Of a stretch of 64,000 bases of DNA, positions 51,486-60,383 are shown one piece after another (the first letter of the stretch is position 1; each line of letters starts with the position of its first letter). A model generated the notes under the pieces. It saw nothing but the letters and a program-made list of their open reading frames with translations. It ran no database searches and had not been told where the DNA came from. The stretch is taken from positions 1 to 64,000 of the forward strand of contig JABAZC010000070.1 in assembly GCA_018608625.1 (NCBI GenBank), in the 5' to 3' direction. The translations under genes and the position numbers were made by a program. The DNA comes from Flavobacteriaceae bacterium (lineage in GTDB: Bacteria > Bacteroidota > Bacteroidia > Flavobacteriales > Flavobacteriaceae).

Positions 51486-51911
51486 TTAGCGCTCTTTTGG
51501 TAGTGAGACTGTTGTAAGCTTACAAGTAGACACTAAATTCCCATGATCATCAGTCACATCGATATTAAATATCTGCATAGTTCTTCCAATATGGATAAAG
51601 GATGCTTTGGCATACACAAAACCACCTCTAACACTTTTGACGTGTTTTGCAGATATGTCAATACCCCGTACAAAATACGCATCCGTGTCTAAGAATATGT
51701 GAGATGCAAAACTACCAACCGTTTCTGCAAGAGCTACAGTAGCACCTCCATGTAAAACGCCATCGGGTTGATGTACCTTTTTGGTAACAGGCATTTTCGC
51801 TATCACAAAATCGTCGCCAGCATCTACAAATTCAATTTGAAGGGTTTCCATTAAGGTATCTTTACAGGATGCATTGGCTTTCTTTAAAATTTCATCTTTT
51901 GATAGTTTCAT
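51486..51911 (-). CDS. PaaI/hotdog-fold thioesterase (possible DHNA-CoA thioesterase)
   Basis: VHQPDGVLHGGATVALAETVGSFAS; adjacency to menF/menD. Confidence 0.9.
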   Translation of the reverse strand: MKLSKDEILKKANASCKDTLMETLQIEFVDAGDDFVIAKMPVTKKVHQPDGVLHGGATVALAETVGSFASHIFLDTDAYFVRGIDISAKHVKSVRGGFVYAKASFIHIGRTMQIFNIDVTDDHGNLVSTCKLTTVSLPKER

Positions 51912-51983
51912 GTTAAAATTTATATTGTTGTAAAGTTACAAAAGCCAAATAAATGAAATAGCCTATGAACGTTAAAATAGTGC

Positions 51984-52020
51984 AAAAAAAAAGCGCAACC
52001 CTAAGGTTGCGCTTTTTTTT
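51984..52020 (-). terminator. Rho-independent terminator of proteorhodopsin gene
   Basis: GCGCAACC-ctaa-GGTTGCGC perfect 8-bp stem flanked by A-run/T-run. Confidence 0.88.
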
Positions 52021-52039
52021 GATTTTAAGTTTATTTAAC

Positions 52040-52765
52040 TTAGGCTGTTTTCTTACAAGCTAAAGCATAGATCACTAATCCGAATCCAATTTTGTTAATT
52101 GCATCAGCGATGTTGTATAAAACATCCATATCTAAACCTAGGTTCGCAAAAGAAGAATACCACTGTCCGTCAGCTGTACCTACTAAGTATCCTAACGGAT
52201 AAATAATCCATCCAACTAATACAAACCAGCAAAGTACTTTATGTGCAGCCAATACATCGCCACCAGCTTCTTTAGCCAATTTTGCTGCTCCACCTAGCCA
52301 TATTTCGTAAACGATAGCAAAGTAAGCTACAGCAGAGAAAAAGCCCCACATAGCCGCTTGGCCAGCATATACAGCCTCACCTAAGTAACCTGTTACTAAC
52401 ATAATAACTGAAAGTACAATCATTTTAGTTAATAAAGATTTTTTAGCACCTGCAACTTTAAGAATTAAGTAAAATTCAACACACATTAATGGCACTGTAA
52501 GAATCCAATCTACATATCTGAAGAATGTTGGAGAATCTCCAGTTGAAGCCCAGTAATCTCTCATGTAGAAATAGTGAACTGCTGCAATAAATGTGATTAA
52601 ACCAGAAACTAAAACGGAAGTTCTCCATTTTTTGTCAAATTGATTTAATGATAAAAAGAAAAAGGCAGAAGCTGCCATCATTGCCATACATCCTACAAAG
52701 AATGTAAATCCTACATAATCAGTAGGATCCATCTTGGCTACTAAAGGTAAAAATAAGTTTGTCAT
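52040..52765 (-). CDS. Proteorhodopsin (proton-pumping, predicted green-absorbing)
   Basis: RYVDWILTVPLMCVEFYLIL (Asp86 acceptor, Thr90, Met94 tuning, Glu97 donor in this protein's numbering), His64 in AAVHYFYM, Schiff-base Lys in DAINKIGFG. Confidence 0.98.
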   Translation of the reverse strand: MTNLFLPLVAKMDPTDYVGFTFFVGCMAMMAASAFFFLSLNQFDKKWRTSVLVSGLITFIAAVHYFYMRDYWASTGDSPTFFRYVDWILTVPLMCVEFYLILKVAGAKKSLLTKMIVLSVIMLVTGYLGEAVYAGQAAMWGFFSAVAYFAIVYEIWLGGAAKLAKEAGGDVLAAHKVLCWFVLVGWIIYPLGYLVGTADGQWYSSFANLGLDMDVLYNIADAINKIGFGLVIYALACKKTA

Positions 52766-52794
52766 TTTTTTAAATTTTGTTAGTTTTGTTTAAA

Positions 52795-52802
52795 CAAATA
52801 TA
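52795..52802 (-). promoter_or_regulatory. Putative -7 element TATATTTG of proteorhodopsin
   Basis: TAnnTTTG match about 30 nt upstream of the PR ATG on minus strand; no clear -33 TTG. Confidence 0.5.
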
Positions 52803-52848
52803 TAAAAAAAATTAACTTAATGCTGAGGATTGATTAAAGTTATGGATG

Positions 52849-52856
52849 TATGTTTG
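52849..52856 (+). promoter_or_regulatory. Putative -7 element TATGTTTG of blh
   Basis: TAnnTTTG 17 nt upstream of ATG; TTG at 52830-52832 (16-nt spacer, slightly short). Confidence 0.5.
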
Positions 52857-52873
52857 CAATTTAACAATATTTT

Positions 52874-53773
52874 ATGAATAATATTTTCAAATTCTCAATC
52901 GTCACTAGCTTCTTAGGATTGTGGATTACAACGCATGTTCCTGAAGGCTTTGAGCTTATTTTTGGTTTTATTTTAATTTTTACTTTTGGGATGATTCACG
53001 GCTCAAATGACTTACTAATAATTAACAAGATTTTAGAGAAATCAAAGTATTACTCAAAACTTAGTGTTCTAACTGCTTATTTATTAATAGTATCATTCGC
53101 TATTCTAATATTTTACTGGACACCTGCCCTAGCATTATTTCTATTTGTTTTGTTCAGCGCCTATCATTTTGGAGAACAACATTGGGAACATAGTTTATCA
53201 AAGTTAAACAAAATATTAAAGTCAACTTTTTATTTTAGCTACGGACTATTAATTCTATATCTATTATTTGCATTTAATGAGGTTGGGGTAAAATCCATTA
53301 TTTATGAAATAACTGGCTATCAATTAACAAACCTCTATAGTTTTCCTCTACTGTTGGTACTGGGTAGCTATGTTGGAGCGGTTCTAGCTTTTGAACTATA
53401 CTTTGATCTCCTATCTAGAGAAATAGTTTTAACAGAGCTATTTTCTTTAGCAGTGCTTACTATCATATTTAAATCATCCTCACTTATATGGGGGTTTACA
53501 ATCTACTTTATTCTGTGGCACAGCATCCCATCCCTAGCGGAGCAAATTAAGTTTGTTTACGGAGACTTTAAATTAAAATCTACTCTTAAATACTGTAAAT
53601 CAGCAGCTCCTTATTGGATAATATCCTTAATTGGTATGGCTGTCCTCTACACTGTTTTTAGTGGAGAGAAACACTTTTATTCACTCTTTTTTGCATTTAT
53701 AGCAGCAGTTACTTTCCCACATGCTTTTGTGATGGTGAAAATGTTTTCAAAAAAAAAGCACAACCATAAATGA
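52874..53773 (+). CDS. blh: Brp/Blh family beta-carotene 15,15'-dioxygenase (retinal synthesis)
   Basis: FGMIHGSNDLLII; FSAYHFGEQHWEHS; FILWHSIPSLAEQI; FPHAFVM; divergent from proteorhodopsin. Confidence 0.94.
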   Translation: MNNIFKFSIVTSFLGLWITTHVPEGFELIFGFILIFTFGMIHGSNDLLIINKILEKSKYYSKLSVLTAYLLIVSFAILIFYWTPALALFLFVLFSAYHFGEQHWEHSLSKLNKILKSTFYFSYGLLILYLLFAFNEVGVKSIIYEITGYQLTNLYSFPLLLVLGSYVGAVLAFELYFDLLSREIVLTELFSLAVLTIIFKSSSLIWGFTIYFILWHSIPSLAEQIKFVYGDFKLKSTLKYCKSAAPYWIISLIGMAVLYTVFSGEKHFYSLFFAFIAAVTFPHAFVMVKMFSKKKHNHK

Positions 53774-53785
53774 TTGTGCTTTTTT
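53750..53785. terminator. Bidirectional terminator between convergent blh and dnaK, overlapping blh stop
   Basis: AGCACAA-ccataaatga-TTGTGCT hairpin with A-run/T-run flanks. Confidence 0.8.
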
Positions 53786-53803
53786 CTAATAAACAATACT
53801 AAC

Positions 53804-55702
53804 TTATTCCTTCACTTCTTCAAAGTCAACATCTTCAACATTATCTTCTTGAGAAGCTGAAGCATCTGGAGCGCTTTCTGGAGCAGCTCCTTGGGCATCT
53901 TGCTGTGCTTTGTACATTTCTTCGCTAGCAACTTTCCATGCTTCGTTAATTTTCTCTAAAGCAGGATCGATAACATCAATGTCTTTAGTTTCATAAGCCT
54001 TTTTCAATTCTTCTAAAGCAGCTTCAATTGGTTGTTTTTTATCATCCGATAATTTATCACCAAATTCTTTCAACTGATTCTCTGTTTGAAAAATCATACC
54101 ATCGGCAGCATTTAACTTATCTGCTGTTTCTTTTGCCTTGGCATCTGCATCCGCATTTGCTTCAGCGTCTTGCTTCATTTGTTGAATTTCTTCTTCTGTT
54201 AAACCAGAAGAGGCTTCAATACGAATATCTTGCGTTTTGTTAGTTGCTTTATCTGTTGCAGAAACTTTAATAATTCCATTGGCATCAATATCAAAAGTCA
54301 CCTCAATTTGAGGTACACCCCTTTGGGCTGGTGGCAAACCATCTAGATGGAAACGGCCAATAGTCTTGTTATCAGCCGCCATTGCACGCTCTCCTTGAAG
54401 AACATGAATTTCAACTGAAGGCTGGTTATCAGCAGCAGTAGAAAATACTTGAGATTTTTTTGTTGGAATGGTCGTGTTAGACTCTATTAATTTAGTCAAA
54501 ACATTCCCCATTGTTTCAATTCCTAAAGACAATGGAGTTACATCTAATAACAATACATCTTTCACGTCACCAGTTAAAACGCCACCCTGAATTGCAGCAC
54601 CTACAGCAACAACCTCATCAGGATTTACACCTTTATTAGGTTTCTTTCCAAAAAACTTCTCAACAGCTTCTTGAACTGCAGGAATTCGAGTTGAACCTCC
54701 TACTAATATAATTTCATCAATATCACTTGTAGATAAACCTGCAGCTTTTAAAGCGGTTTGACATGGCTCAATAGTTCTTTTTACTAAATCGTCAATTAAT
54801 TGCTCAAACTTAGCTTTTGAAAGTGAACGAACCAAGTGTTTTGGACCACTAGAAGTGGCTGTTACATAAGGTAGGTTAATTTCAGTCTGTGCAGAAGAAG
54901 ACAATTCAATTTTAGCTTTTTCAGCAGCTTCCTTCAAACGCTGAAGCGCCATCGGATCTTTTCTTAGGTCTAAATTCTCATCAGCAATAAACTCTTCAGC
55001 CAACCAGTTAATGATTTTCTCATCAACGTCATCACCACCTAAATGTGTATCTCCATCAGTCGCTAGTACCTCAAATACACCATCTCCTAATTCTAGTACA
55101 GAAACATCATGCGTTCCACCACCAAAATCAAAAACAACAATCGTTTGATCTTTGCCTTTTTTGTCCATTCCATAAGCAAGAGCAGCTGCAGTAGGCTCGT
55201 TTATAATACGTCTAACCTTAAGACCTGCAATTTCACCAGCTTCTTTCGTTGCTTGTCGTTGAGCATCATTAAAATAAGCTGGTACTGTAATAACCGCTTC
55301 GGTTACTTCTTGGTCTAAAAACTCTTCAGCTGTTTTTTTCATTTTCTGAAGAACCATTGCAGATAATTCTTGAGGTGTATATAAACGACCATCAATATCT
55401 ACTCTAGGTGTGTTGTTATCTCCTTTGACTACTTTGTAAGGCACACGTCCAACTTCTTGTTTTGAATCAGAAAATTGATTCCCCATAAAACGCTTGATTG
55501 AATAAACCGTTTTTGTTGGGTTGGTTACGGCCTGACGTTTTGCAGGGTCTCCAACCTTAATTTCACCTCCTTCAACAAATGCAATTACAGAAGGTGTCGT
55601 ACGTTGTCCTTCAGCGTTAGTAATTACTACAGGCTCATTACCTTCCATTACTGAAACACATGAATTTGTAGTTCCTAAATCGATTCCAATTATTTTACTC
55701 AT
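53804..55702 (-). CDS. dnaK: Molecular chaperone DnaK (Hsp70)
   Basis: [36 protein letters not shown]. Confidence 0.99.
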   Translation of the reverse strand: MSKIIGIDLGTTNSCVSVMEGNEPVVITNAEGQRTTPSVIAFVEGGEIKVGDPAKRQAVTNPTKTVYSIKRFMGNQFSDSKQEVGRVPYKVVKGDNNTPRVDIDGRLYTPQELSAMVLQKMKKTAEEFLDQEVTEAVITVPAYFNDAQRQATKEAGEIAGLKVRRIINEPTAAALAYGMDKKGKDQTIVVFDFGGGTHDVSVLELGDGVFEVLATDGDTHLGGDDVDEKIINWLAEEFIADENLDLRKDPMALQRLKEAAEKAKIELSSSAQTEINLPYVTATSSGPKHLVRSLSKAKFEQLIDDLVKRTIEPCQTALKAAGLSTSDIDEIILVGGSTRIPAVQEAVEKFFGKKPNKGVNPDEVVAVGAAIQGGVLTGDVKDVLLLDVTPLSLGIETMGNVLTKLIESNTTIPTKKSQVFSTAADNQPSVEIHVLQGERAMAADNKTIGRFHLDGLPPAQRGVPQIEVTFDIDANGIIKVSATDKATNKTQDIRIEASSGLTEEEIQQMKQDAEANADADAKAKETADKLNAADGMIFQTENQLKEFGDKLSDDKKQPIEAALEELKKAYETKDIDVIDPALEKINEAWKVASEEMYKAQQDAQGAAPESAPDASASQEDNVEDVDFEEVKE

Positions 55703-55777
55703 AATATATTTATTGTTTAAATTGAATTTTAATTTTACAAAACATTATAGACAATGATTATGCCATGCCATAAAATA

Positions 55778-55790
55778 TGACAAGCTGTCA
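55778..55790. repeat. Inverted repeat TGACA-AGC-TGTCA in dnaK-panB divergent intergenic region
   Basis: tgacaagctgtca between divergent starts at 55702 and 55847. Confidence 0.6.
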
Positions 55791-55846
55791 GATTTTATAA
55801 ATTACTTTTTCATTACTTTTACAGACTATTATAATAAATACACACT

Positions 55847-56665
55847 ATGTCAGATATAAAAAAAGAATACAAACGAGTTACTGTCAAATCTTTGATCGAA
55901 ATGAAGTCATTGGGAGAAAAAATATCCATGCTCACAGCTTACGACTACACTATGGCTAAGATTGTTGATGGCGCTGGAGTTGATGTGATTCTTGTTGGTG
56001 ATTCTGCTAGTAATGTAATGGCTGGACATGAAACCACATTACCAATTACTTTAGATCAAATGATTTACCACGCTTCCTCTGTAGTAAGAGCTATTGAGAG
56101 AGCGCTTGTTGTTGTAGACCTACCTTTTGGAACCTACCAAAGTGATTCAAAAGAAGCGCTACGTTCTGCGATTCGTATTATGAAAGAAAGTGGTGGACAT
56201 GCAGTAAAATTAGAAGGGGGAAAGGAAATTAAAGGTTCGATTAAAAAAATATTAAATGCTGGGATCCCAGTGATGGGGCACCTAGGTTTGACTCCACAAT
56301 CAATTTATAAGTTCGGGACTTATACCGTTAGAGCAAAAGAAGAGGAAGAAGCGCTTCAGCTTATTGAAGACGCAAAACTTTTAGAACGCCTGGGCTGTTT
56401 CGCTATAGTTCTTGAAAAAATACCAGCCTCGTTAGCTCAAAAAGTTGCAGAAAGCATTAGCATTCCTGTTTTAGGCATAGGCGCTGGTGGTGGTGTTGAT
56501 GGGCAAGTGCTTGTACTTCACGATATGTTAGGAATGACACAAGAGTTTCACCCTCGTTTTTTACGCCGTTACATGAGTTTACACGAAGAAATGACAACGG
56601 CTATTTCAGAATATGTAAGTGACGTAAAAACTTCTGAATTTCCCAACGAAAATGAACAGTATTAA
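55847..56665 (+). CDS. panB: 3-methyl-2-oxobutanoate hydroxymethyltransferase
   Basis: [48 protein letters not shown]. Confidence 0.97.
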   Translation: MSDIKKEYKRVTVKSLIEMKSLGEKISMLTAYDYTMAKIVDGAGVDVILVGDSASNVMAGHETTLPITLDQMIYHASSVVRAIERALVVVDLPFGTYQSDSKEALRSAIRIMKESGGHAVKLEGGKEIKGSIKKILNAGIPVMGHLGLTPQSIYKFGTYTVRAKEEEEALQLIEDAKLLERLGCFAIVLEKIPASLAQKVAESISIPVLGIGAGGGVDGQVLVLHDMLGMTQEFHPRFLRRYMSLHEEMTTAISEYVSDVKTSEFPNENEQY

Positions 56666-57386
56666 AAAACAAAGTAAGATTGTTTCCAATATAGAGAACC
56701 TTCAAGTTCTTTATGAAGACAATCACATCATCATAATCAATAAGCGGTCTGGAGACATTGTTCAGGGGGATAAAACTGGTGACACTCCCTTAAGTGATGT
56801 CGTTAAAAGCTATATAAAAAAAAAATACAATAAGCCAGGAGCTGTTTATTTAGGAGTAACTCATCGATTAGATCGACCCACAACAGGCGTTGTCGTATTT
56901 ACCAAAACATCTAAAGCACTCACCAGAATGAATAAACTGTTTTTAAACAAAGACATCGAAAAAACCTACTGGGCTATTGTAAAAAATATACCTAATAAAT
57001 CAAAAGATACTCTGATAAATTGGCTGAAAAAGAATTCAAAAAACAACAAGTCAACAGCCTACCCTAAGCAAGTTAATCAAAGTAAGAAGGCCATCTTACA
57101 TTACAAAGTACTACACAGTCTGGATCGATACCATTTACTTGAAGTTAAATTAGAAACCGGTCGACATCACCAGATTAGAAGTCAATTATCTTTTATAGGC
57201 AGCTCTATTAAAGGAGATTTAAAATATGGGTTTGATCGAAGTAATCCTGATGGAAGTATTCATTTACATGCTCAAAATATCTCATTCAAACATCCTGTAA
57301 ATGAACAGAAAATATCGATTAGCGCTCCCCCACCACCAAACGATGTGTTATGGGTAGAATGTGTTTCTAAAATAGATAAATTATGA
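56652..57386 (+). CDS. RluA-family pseudouridine synthase
   Basis: [35 protein letters not shown]. Confidence 0.95.
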   Translation: MNSIKKQSKIVSNIENLQVLYEDNHIIIINKRSGDIVQGDKTGDTPLSDVVKSYIKKKYNKPGAVYLGVTHRLDRPTTGVVVFTKTSKALTRMNKLFLNKDIEKTYWAIVKNIPNKSKDTLINWLKKNSKNNKSTAYPKQVNQSKKAILHYKVLHSLDRYHLLEVKLETGRHHQIRSQLSFIGSSIKGDLKYGFDRSNPDGSIHLHAQNISFKHPVNEQKISISAPPPPNDVLWVECVSKIDKL

Positions 57387-58759
57387 ATTTAAAATTAATC
57401 TTAGAAAGTCAAAAACAGTATTTTCAATCACAATCCACAAGAGATATTGGAATGATTAAAAAACGGCTTTCCAGTCTACGTGTAGAAATCCTTAATCGAG
57501 AAGATGAAATTTATGATGCGCTATATAAAGATTTTAAAAAATCTAAATTTGAAACCTATTTTGGCGAAATAGGGATTATCATCTCCGAAATTGACGCCAC
57601 TATTAAACACATTAGTTCTTGGTCAAAACCCAAGAAAGTAAAAGCATCAGGACTTAATTTCCCCTCTAGAGATTATATATACAGTGATCCTTATGGCAGC
57701 GTGTTAGTTATAGCGCCATGGAACTATCCTTTTCAACTCGCCTTAGCTCCTGTAATCGCTGCTATCGCTGCTGGTAACACGGTTGTATTAAAACCAAGTG
57801 AACACACAGCCTACACCTCAAAACTATTAGTGAGTATCATAACCAATGTCTTCAAGCCGGAACATATAAAAGTAATTGAGGGTGGAATTCCTGAAACTAC
57901 TATACTTCTCAATGAGCGCTGGGATTATATCTTTTTTACAGGAAGTGTCGCGGTTGGAAAAATTGTAGCAAAAGCTGCAGCTACTTACCTAACTCCAATA
58001 ACTCTTGAACTTGGTGGTAAAAACCCTTGTATTGTTGACAATACAATGTCAACCCAACTAATAGCAAAGCGATTGGTATGGGGTAAATTTGTTAACGCAG
58101 GACAGACCTGTATAGCACCAGACTATTTATTAGTTCATTCTTCTGTGAAAAAACGGTTAATTTCTGATTTAAAAAAAGAAATCATTAGTGCTTACGGAGA
58201 AAACCCACAGGTATCACCAGACTATCCCAGAATCATTAATACTAAAAACCTTTCGAGGCTAACAAGCATGCTTGAAAATTCTAATGTTATTTTTGGTGGA
58301 AAATCCGATCCCGAAGATTGCTACCTTGAACCGACACTAGTTGAAGATCCTTCAATAAATTCTAAACTTATGGAAGAAGAGATTTTTGGACCAATATTAC
58401 CCATACTAAGCTATACGAACGAAGCTGACATTAGTTCCGTCGTCAACAAGTATGAAAAGCCATTAGGTTTTTATGTGTTTTCAACTAATAAATCATTTTA
58501 CAAAAAAATGATTGAAACTTACAGCTTTGGTGGTGGCACTATTAACGACACCATGATTCACTTTGGTAATACCAATTTGCCGTTTGGAGGGGTTGGAGAA
58601 AGTGGAGTTGGAGCCTATCACGGGCAATTAGGCTTTGATACTTTTTCGCACAAAAAAGCAATTGTCATTAAAGGAAACTGGCTAGATATCCCGCTTAGAT
58701 ATGCTCCTTACACAAATAAACTTAACAACTTAAAAAAGTTATTTAAACTATTTGGATAG
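57383..58759 (+). CDS. Aldehyde dehydrogenase family protein
   Basis: VIAPWNYPFQLALAPVIAAIAAGNTVVLKPSE; FTGSVAVGKIV; LELGGKNPCIV; NAGQTCIAPDY. Confidence 0.95.
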   Translation: MNLKLILESQKQYFQSQSTRDIGMIKKRLSSLRVEILNREDEIYDALYKDFKKSKFETYFGEIGIIISEIDATIKHISSWSKPKKVKASGLNFPSRDYIYSDPYGSVLVIAPWNYPFQLALAPVIAAIAAGNTVVLKPSEHTAYTSKLLVSIITNVFKPEHIKVIEGGIPETTILLNERWDYIFFTGSVAVGKIVAKAAATYLTPITLELGGKNPCIVDNTMSTQLIAKRLVWGKFVNAGQTCIAPDYLLVHSSVKKRLISDLKKEIISAYGENPQVSPDYPRIINTKNLSRLTSMLENSNVIFGGKSDPEDCYLEPTLVEDPSINSKLMEEEIFGPILPILSYTNEADISSVVNKYEKPLGFYVFSTNKSFYKKMIETYSFGGGTINDTMIHFGNTNLPFGGVGESGVGAYHGQLGFDTFSHKKAIVIKGNWLDIPLRYAPYTNKLNNLKKLFKLFG

Positions 58760-58999
58760 GCTTATAATTGCTTCTTTTTAGACTATAGATTTTTGTTATA
58801 GTAAACAATTAAATATTTGTTTGTCAGCACTTTAAATCAATTAATCAAATTAAAGGTTTATGTGTTATAGATTTCTTAATTTTAATTGATCTAAATATCG
58901 AATAAAAACAACTAATACACCCATCATAATTATCACCAACGACACTTGACTAATAATGTTTAATGTCTAAATTAGATTGTATATTTGAAAAAAAAGTAA

Positions 59000-59659
59000 A
59001 TGAAAAAATACCTTTCAGAATTTATAGGAACTTTCAGTATGATTTTTTGTGGCTGTGGCGCTATGGTTATCAACGATTTTACAGGCGGTACAATTACGCA
59101 CCCGGGAGTTGCTATAACATGGGGGCTTATTGTCATGTCTATGATATATGCTTTTGGAGATATTTCTGGTGCACACTTTAACCCTGCTGTAACTCTTGGC
59201 TTTGCCGTAGCAAAAAAGTTTAGCTGGAGAGAAGTTCCAAAATATATGATTGCACAGTTCTTTGGAGCTATAGCAGCCTCATTCACCTTACTTTTCTTGT
59301 TTCCAGAGAGTGATTTAGGTGCAACAATCCCAACTATAGAGCCTTTAAAAGTATTTATCATTGAGTTACTTCTTAGCTTCTTCCTGATGGTAGTAATAAT
59401 AAATGTGTCTACAGGAAGTAAAGAGATTGGCCCTGTAGCAGGTATCGCTGTTGGAAGTGTTATTTTATTAGAAGCAATGTTTGCTGGCCCTCTTACTAAA
59501 GCTTCTATGAATCCTATCCGCTCTTTAGCTCCTGCTCTGGCGTCTGGAAATATGTCTCAACTTTGGATTTACCTGACTGCCCCTTTTATCGGAATGCTTT
59601 TAGCCGTATTTAGCTGCAGGCTAGTTAAAGATGAAAATTGTTGTGATGATAAATGTTAA
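59000..59659 (+). CDS. MIP family (aquaporin) channel
   Basis: SGAHFNPAVTLGF first NPA box; ASMNPIRSLAPAL variant second box; Cys-rich tail. Confidence 0.92.
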   Translation: MKKYLSEFIGTFSMIFCGCGAMVINDFTGGTITHPGVAITWGLIVMSMIYAFGDISGAHFNPAVTLGFAVAKKFSWREVPKYMIAQFFGAIAASFTLLFLFPESDLGATIPTIEPLKVFIIELLLSFFLMVVIINVSTGSKEIGPVAGIAVGSVILLEAMFAGPLTKASMNPIRSLAPALASGNMSQLWIYLTAPFIGMLLAVFSCRLVKDENCCDDKC

Positions 59660-59726
59660 TATTTGTTTAATTATATCAACACTACCTCAAACAACATGTA
59701 TTTTTACCTCATAATTTAAATATATT

Positions 59727-60383
59727 ATGGCTAAAAAGAAATCGATTACCCAAAATAAATTAATTGAGCTTTACATGGATTACGTACTTCAACATAATCA
59801 CGCTCCAAAATCAATATATTCGTTTTCAAAATCAAATGGTTTTGATGAAGCTGAATTTTACAAATTATTTGGAAACTTTGATGCACTAGAAAAATCGATA
59901 TTTACCCAATTTTTCACCAACACAATTGAAACTCTAGAATCTAGTAAAGACTATACTACATACGACTCAAGAAATCAATTACTAAGTTTCTATTTTACAT
60001 TTTTTGAAAATCTAACAGCAAACAGGAGCTATGTCGTTTACGCTTTGAGTGATGGAAAAAACCAGCTAGAAAACTTAAAAAAACTTAAGGGATTACGCTC
60101 TATGTTTTTAAACTATATTGATCAATTAGATATAGAGGTGCTTCAAATAAAAAACAAACAATTAGAACAAATTAAAGACAGTGTTGTACAGGAAACTTAT
60201 TGGATTCAACTCATGCTTACTCTCAAGTTTTGGTTAGACGACACGTCTAAGTCTTTTGAAAAAACAGATATTTTTATCGAGAAATCTATTAATGCTAGCT
60301 TCGATTTAATTAATATCTCACCGCTCAAAAGCTTTGTTGATTTTGGAAAGTTTTTAATCAAGGAAAAAATTAGCATGAACTAA
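59727..60383 (+). CDS. TetR-family-like transcriptional regulator
   Basis: Helical N-terminal HTH-like region (SFSKSNGFDEAEFYKLFGNFDALEKSIF) and all-alpha C-terminal domain. Confidence 0.8.
   Translation: MAKKKSITQNKLIELYMDYVLQHNHAPKSIYSFSKSNGFDEAEFYKLFGNFDALEKSIFTQFFTNTIETLESSKDYTTYDSRNQLLSFYFTFFENLTANRSYVVYALSDGKNQLENLKKLKGLRSMFLNYIDQLDIEVLQIKNKQLEQIKDSVVQETYWIQLMLTLKFWLDDTSKSFEKTDIFIEKSINASFDLINISPLKSFVDFGKFLIKEKISMN

Noticed and set aside
54028-54243. 71-aa plus-strand ORF and similar short antisense ORFs in dnaK
   Set aside because: Antisense to a highly conserved gene; no independent coding evidence.
55778-55790. CIRCE element for dnaK
   Set aside because: Sequence does not match TTAGCACTC-N9-GAGTGCTAA; retained only as an uncharacterised inverted repeat.
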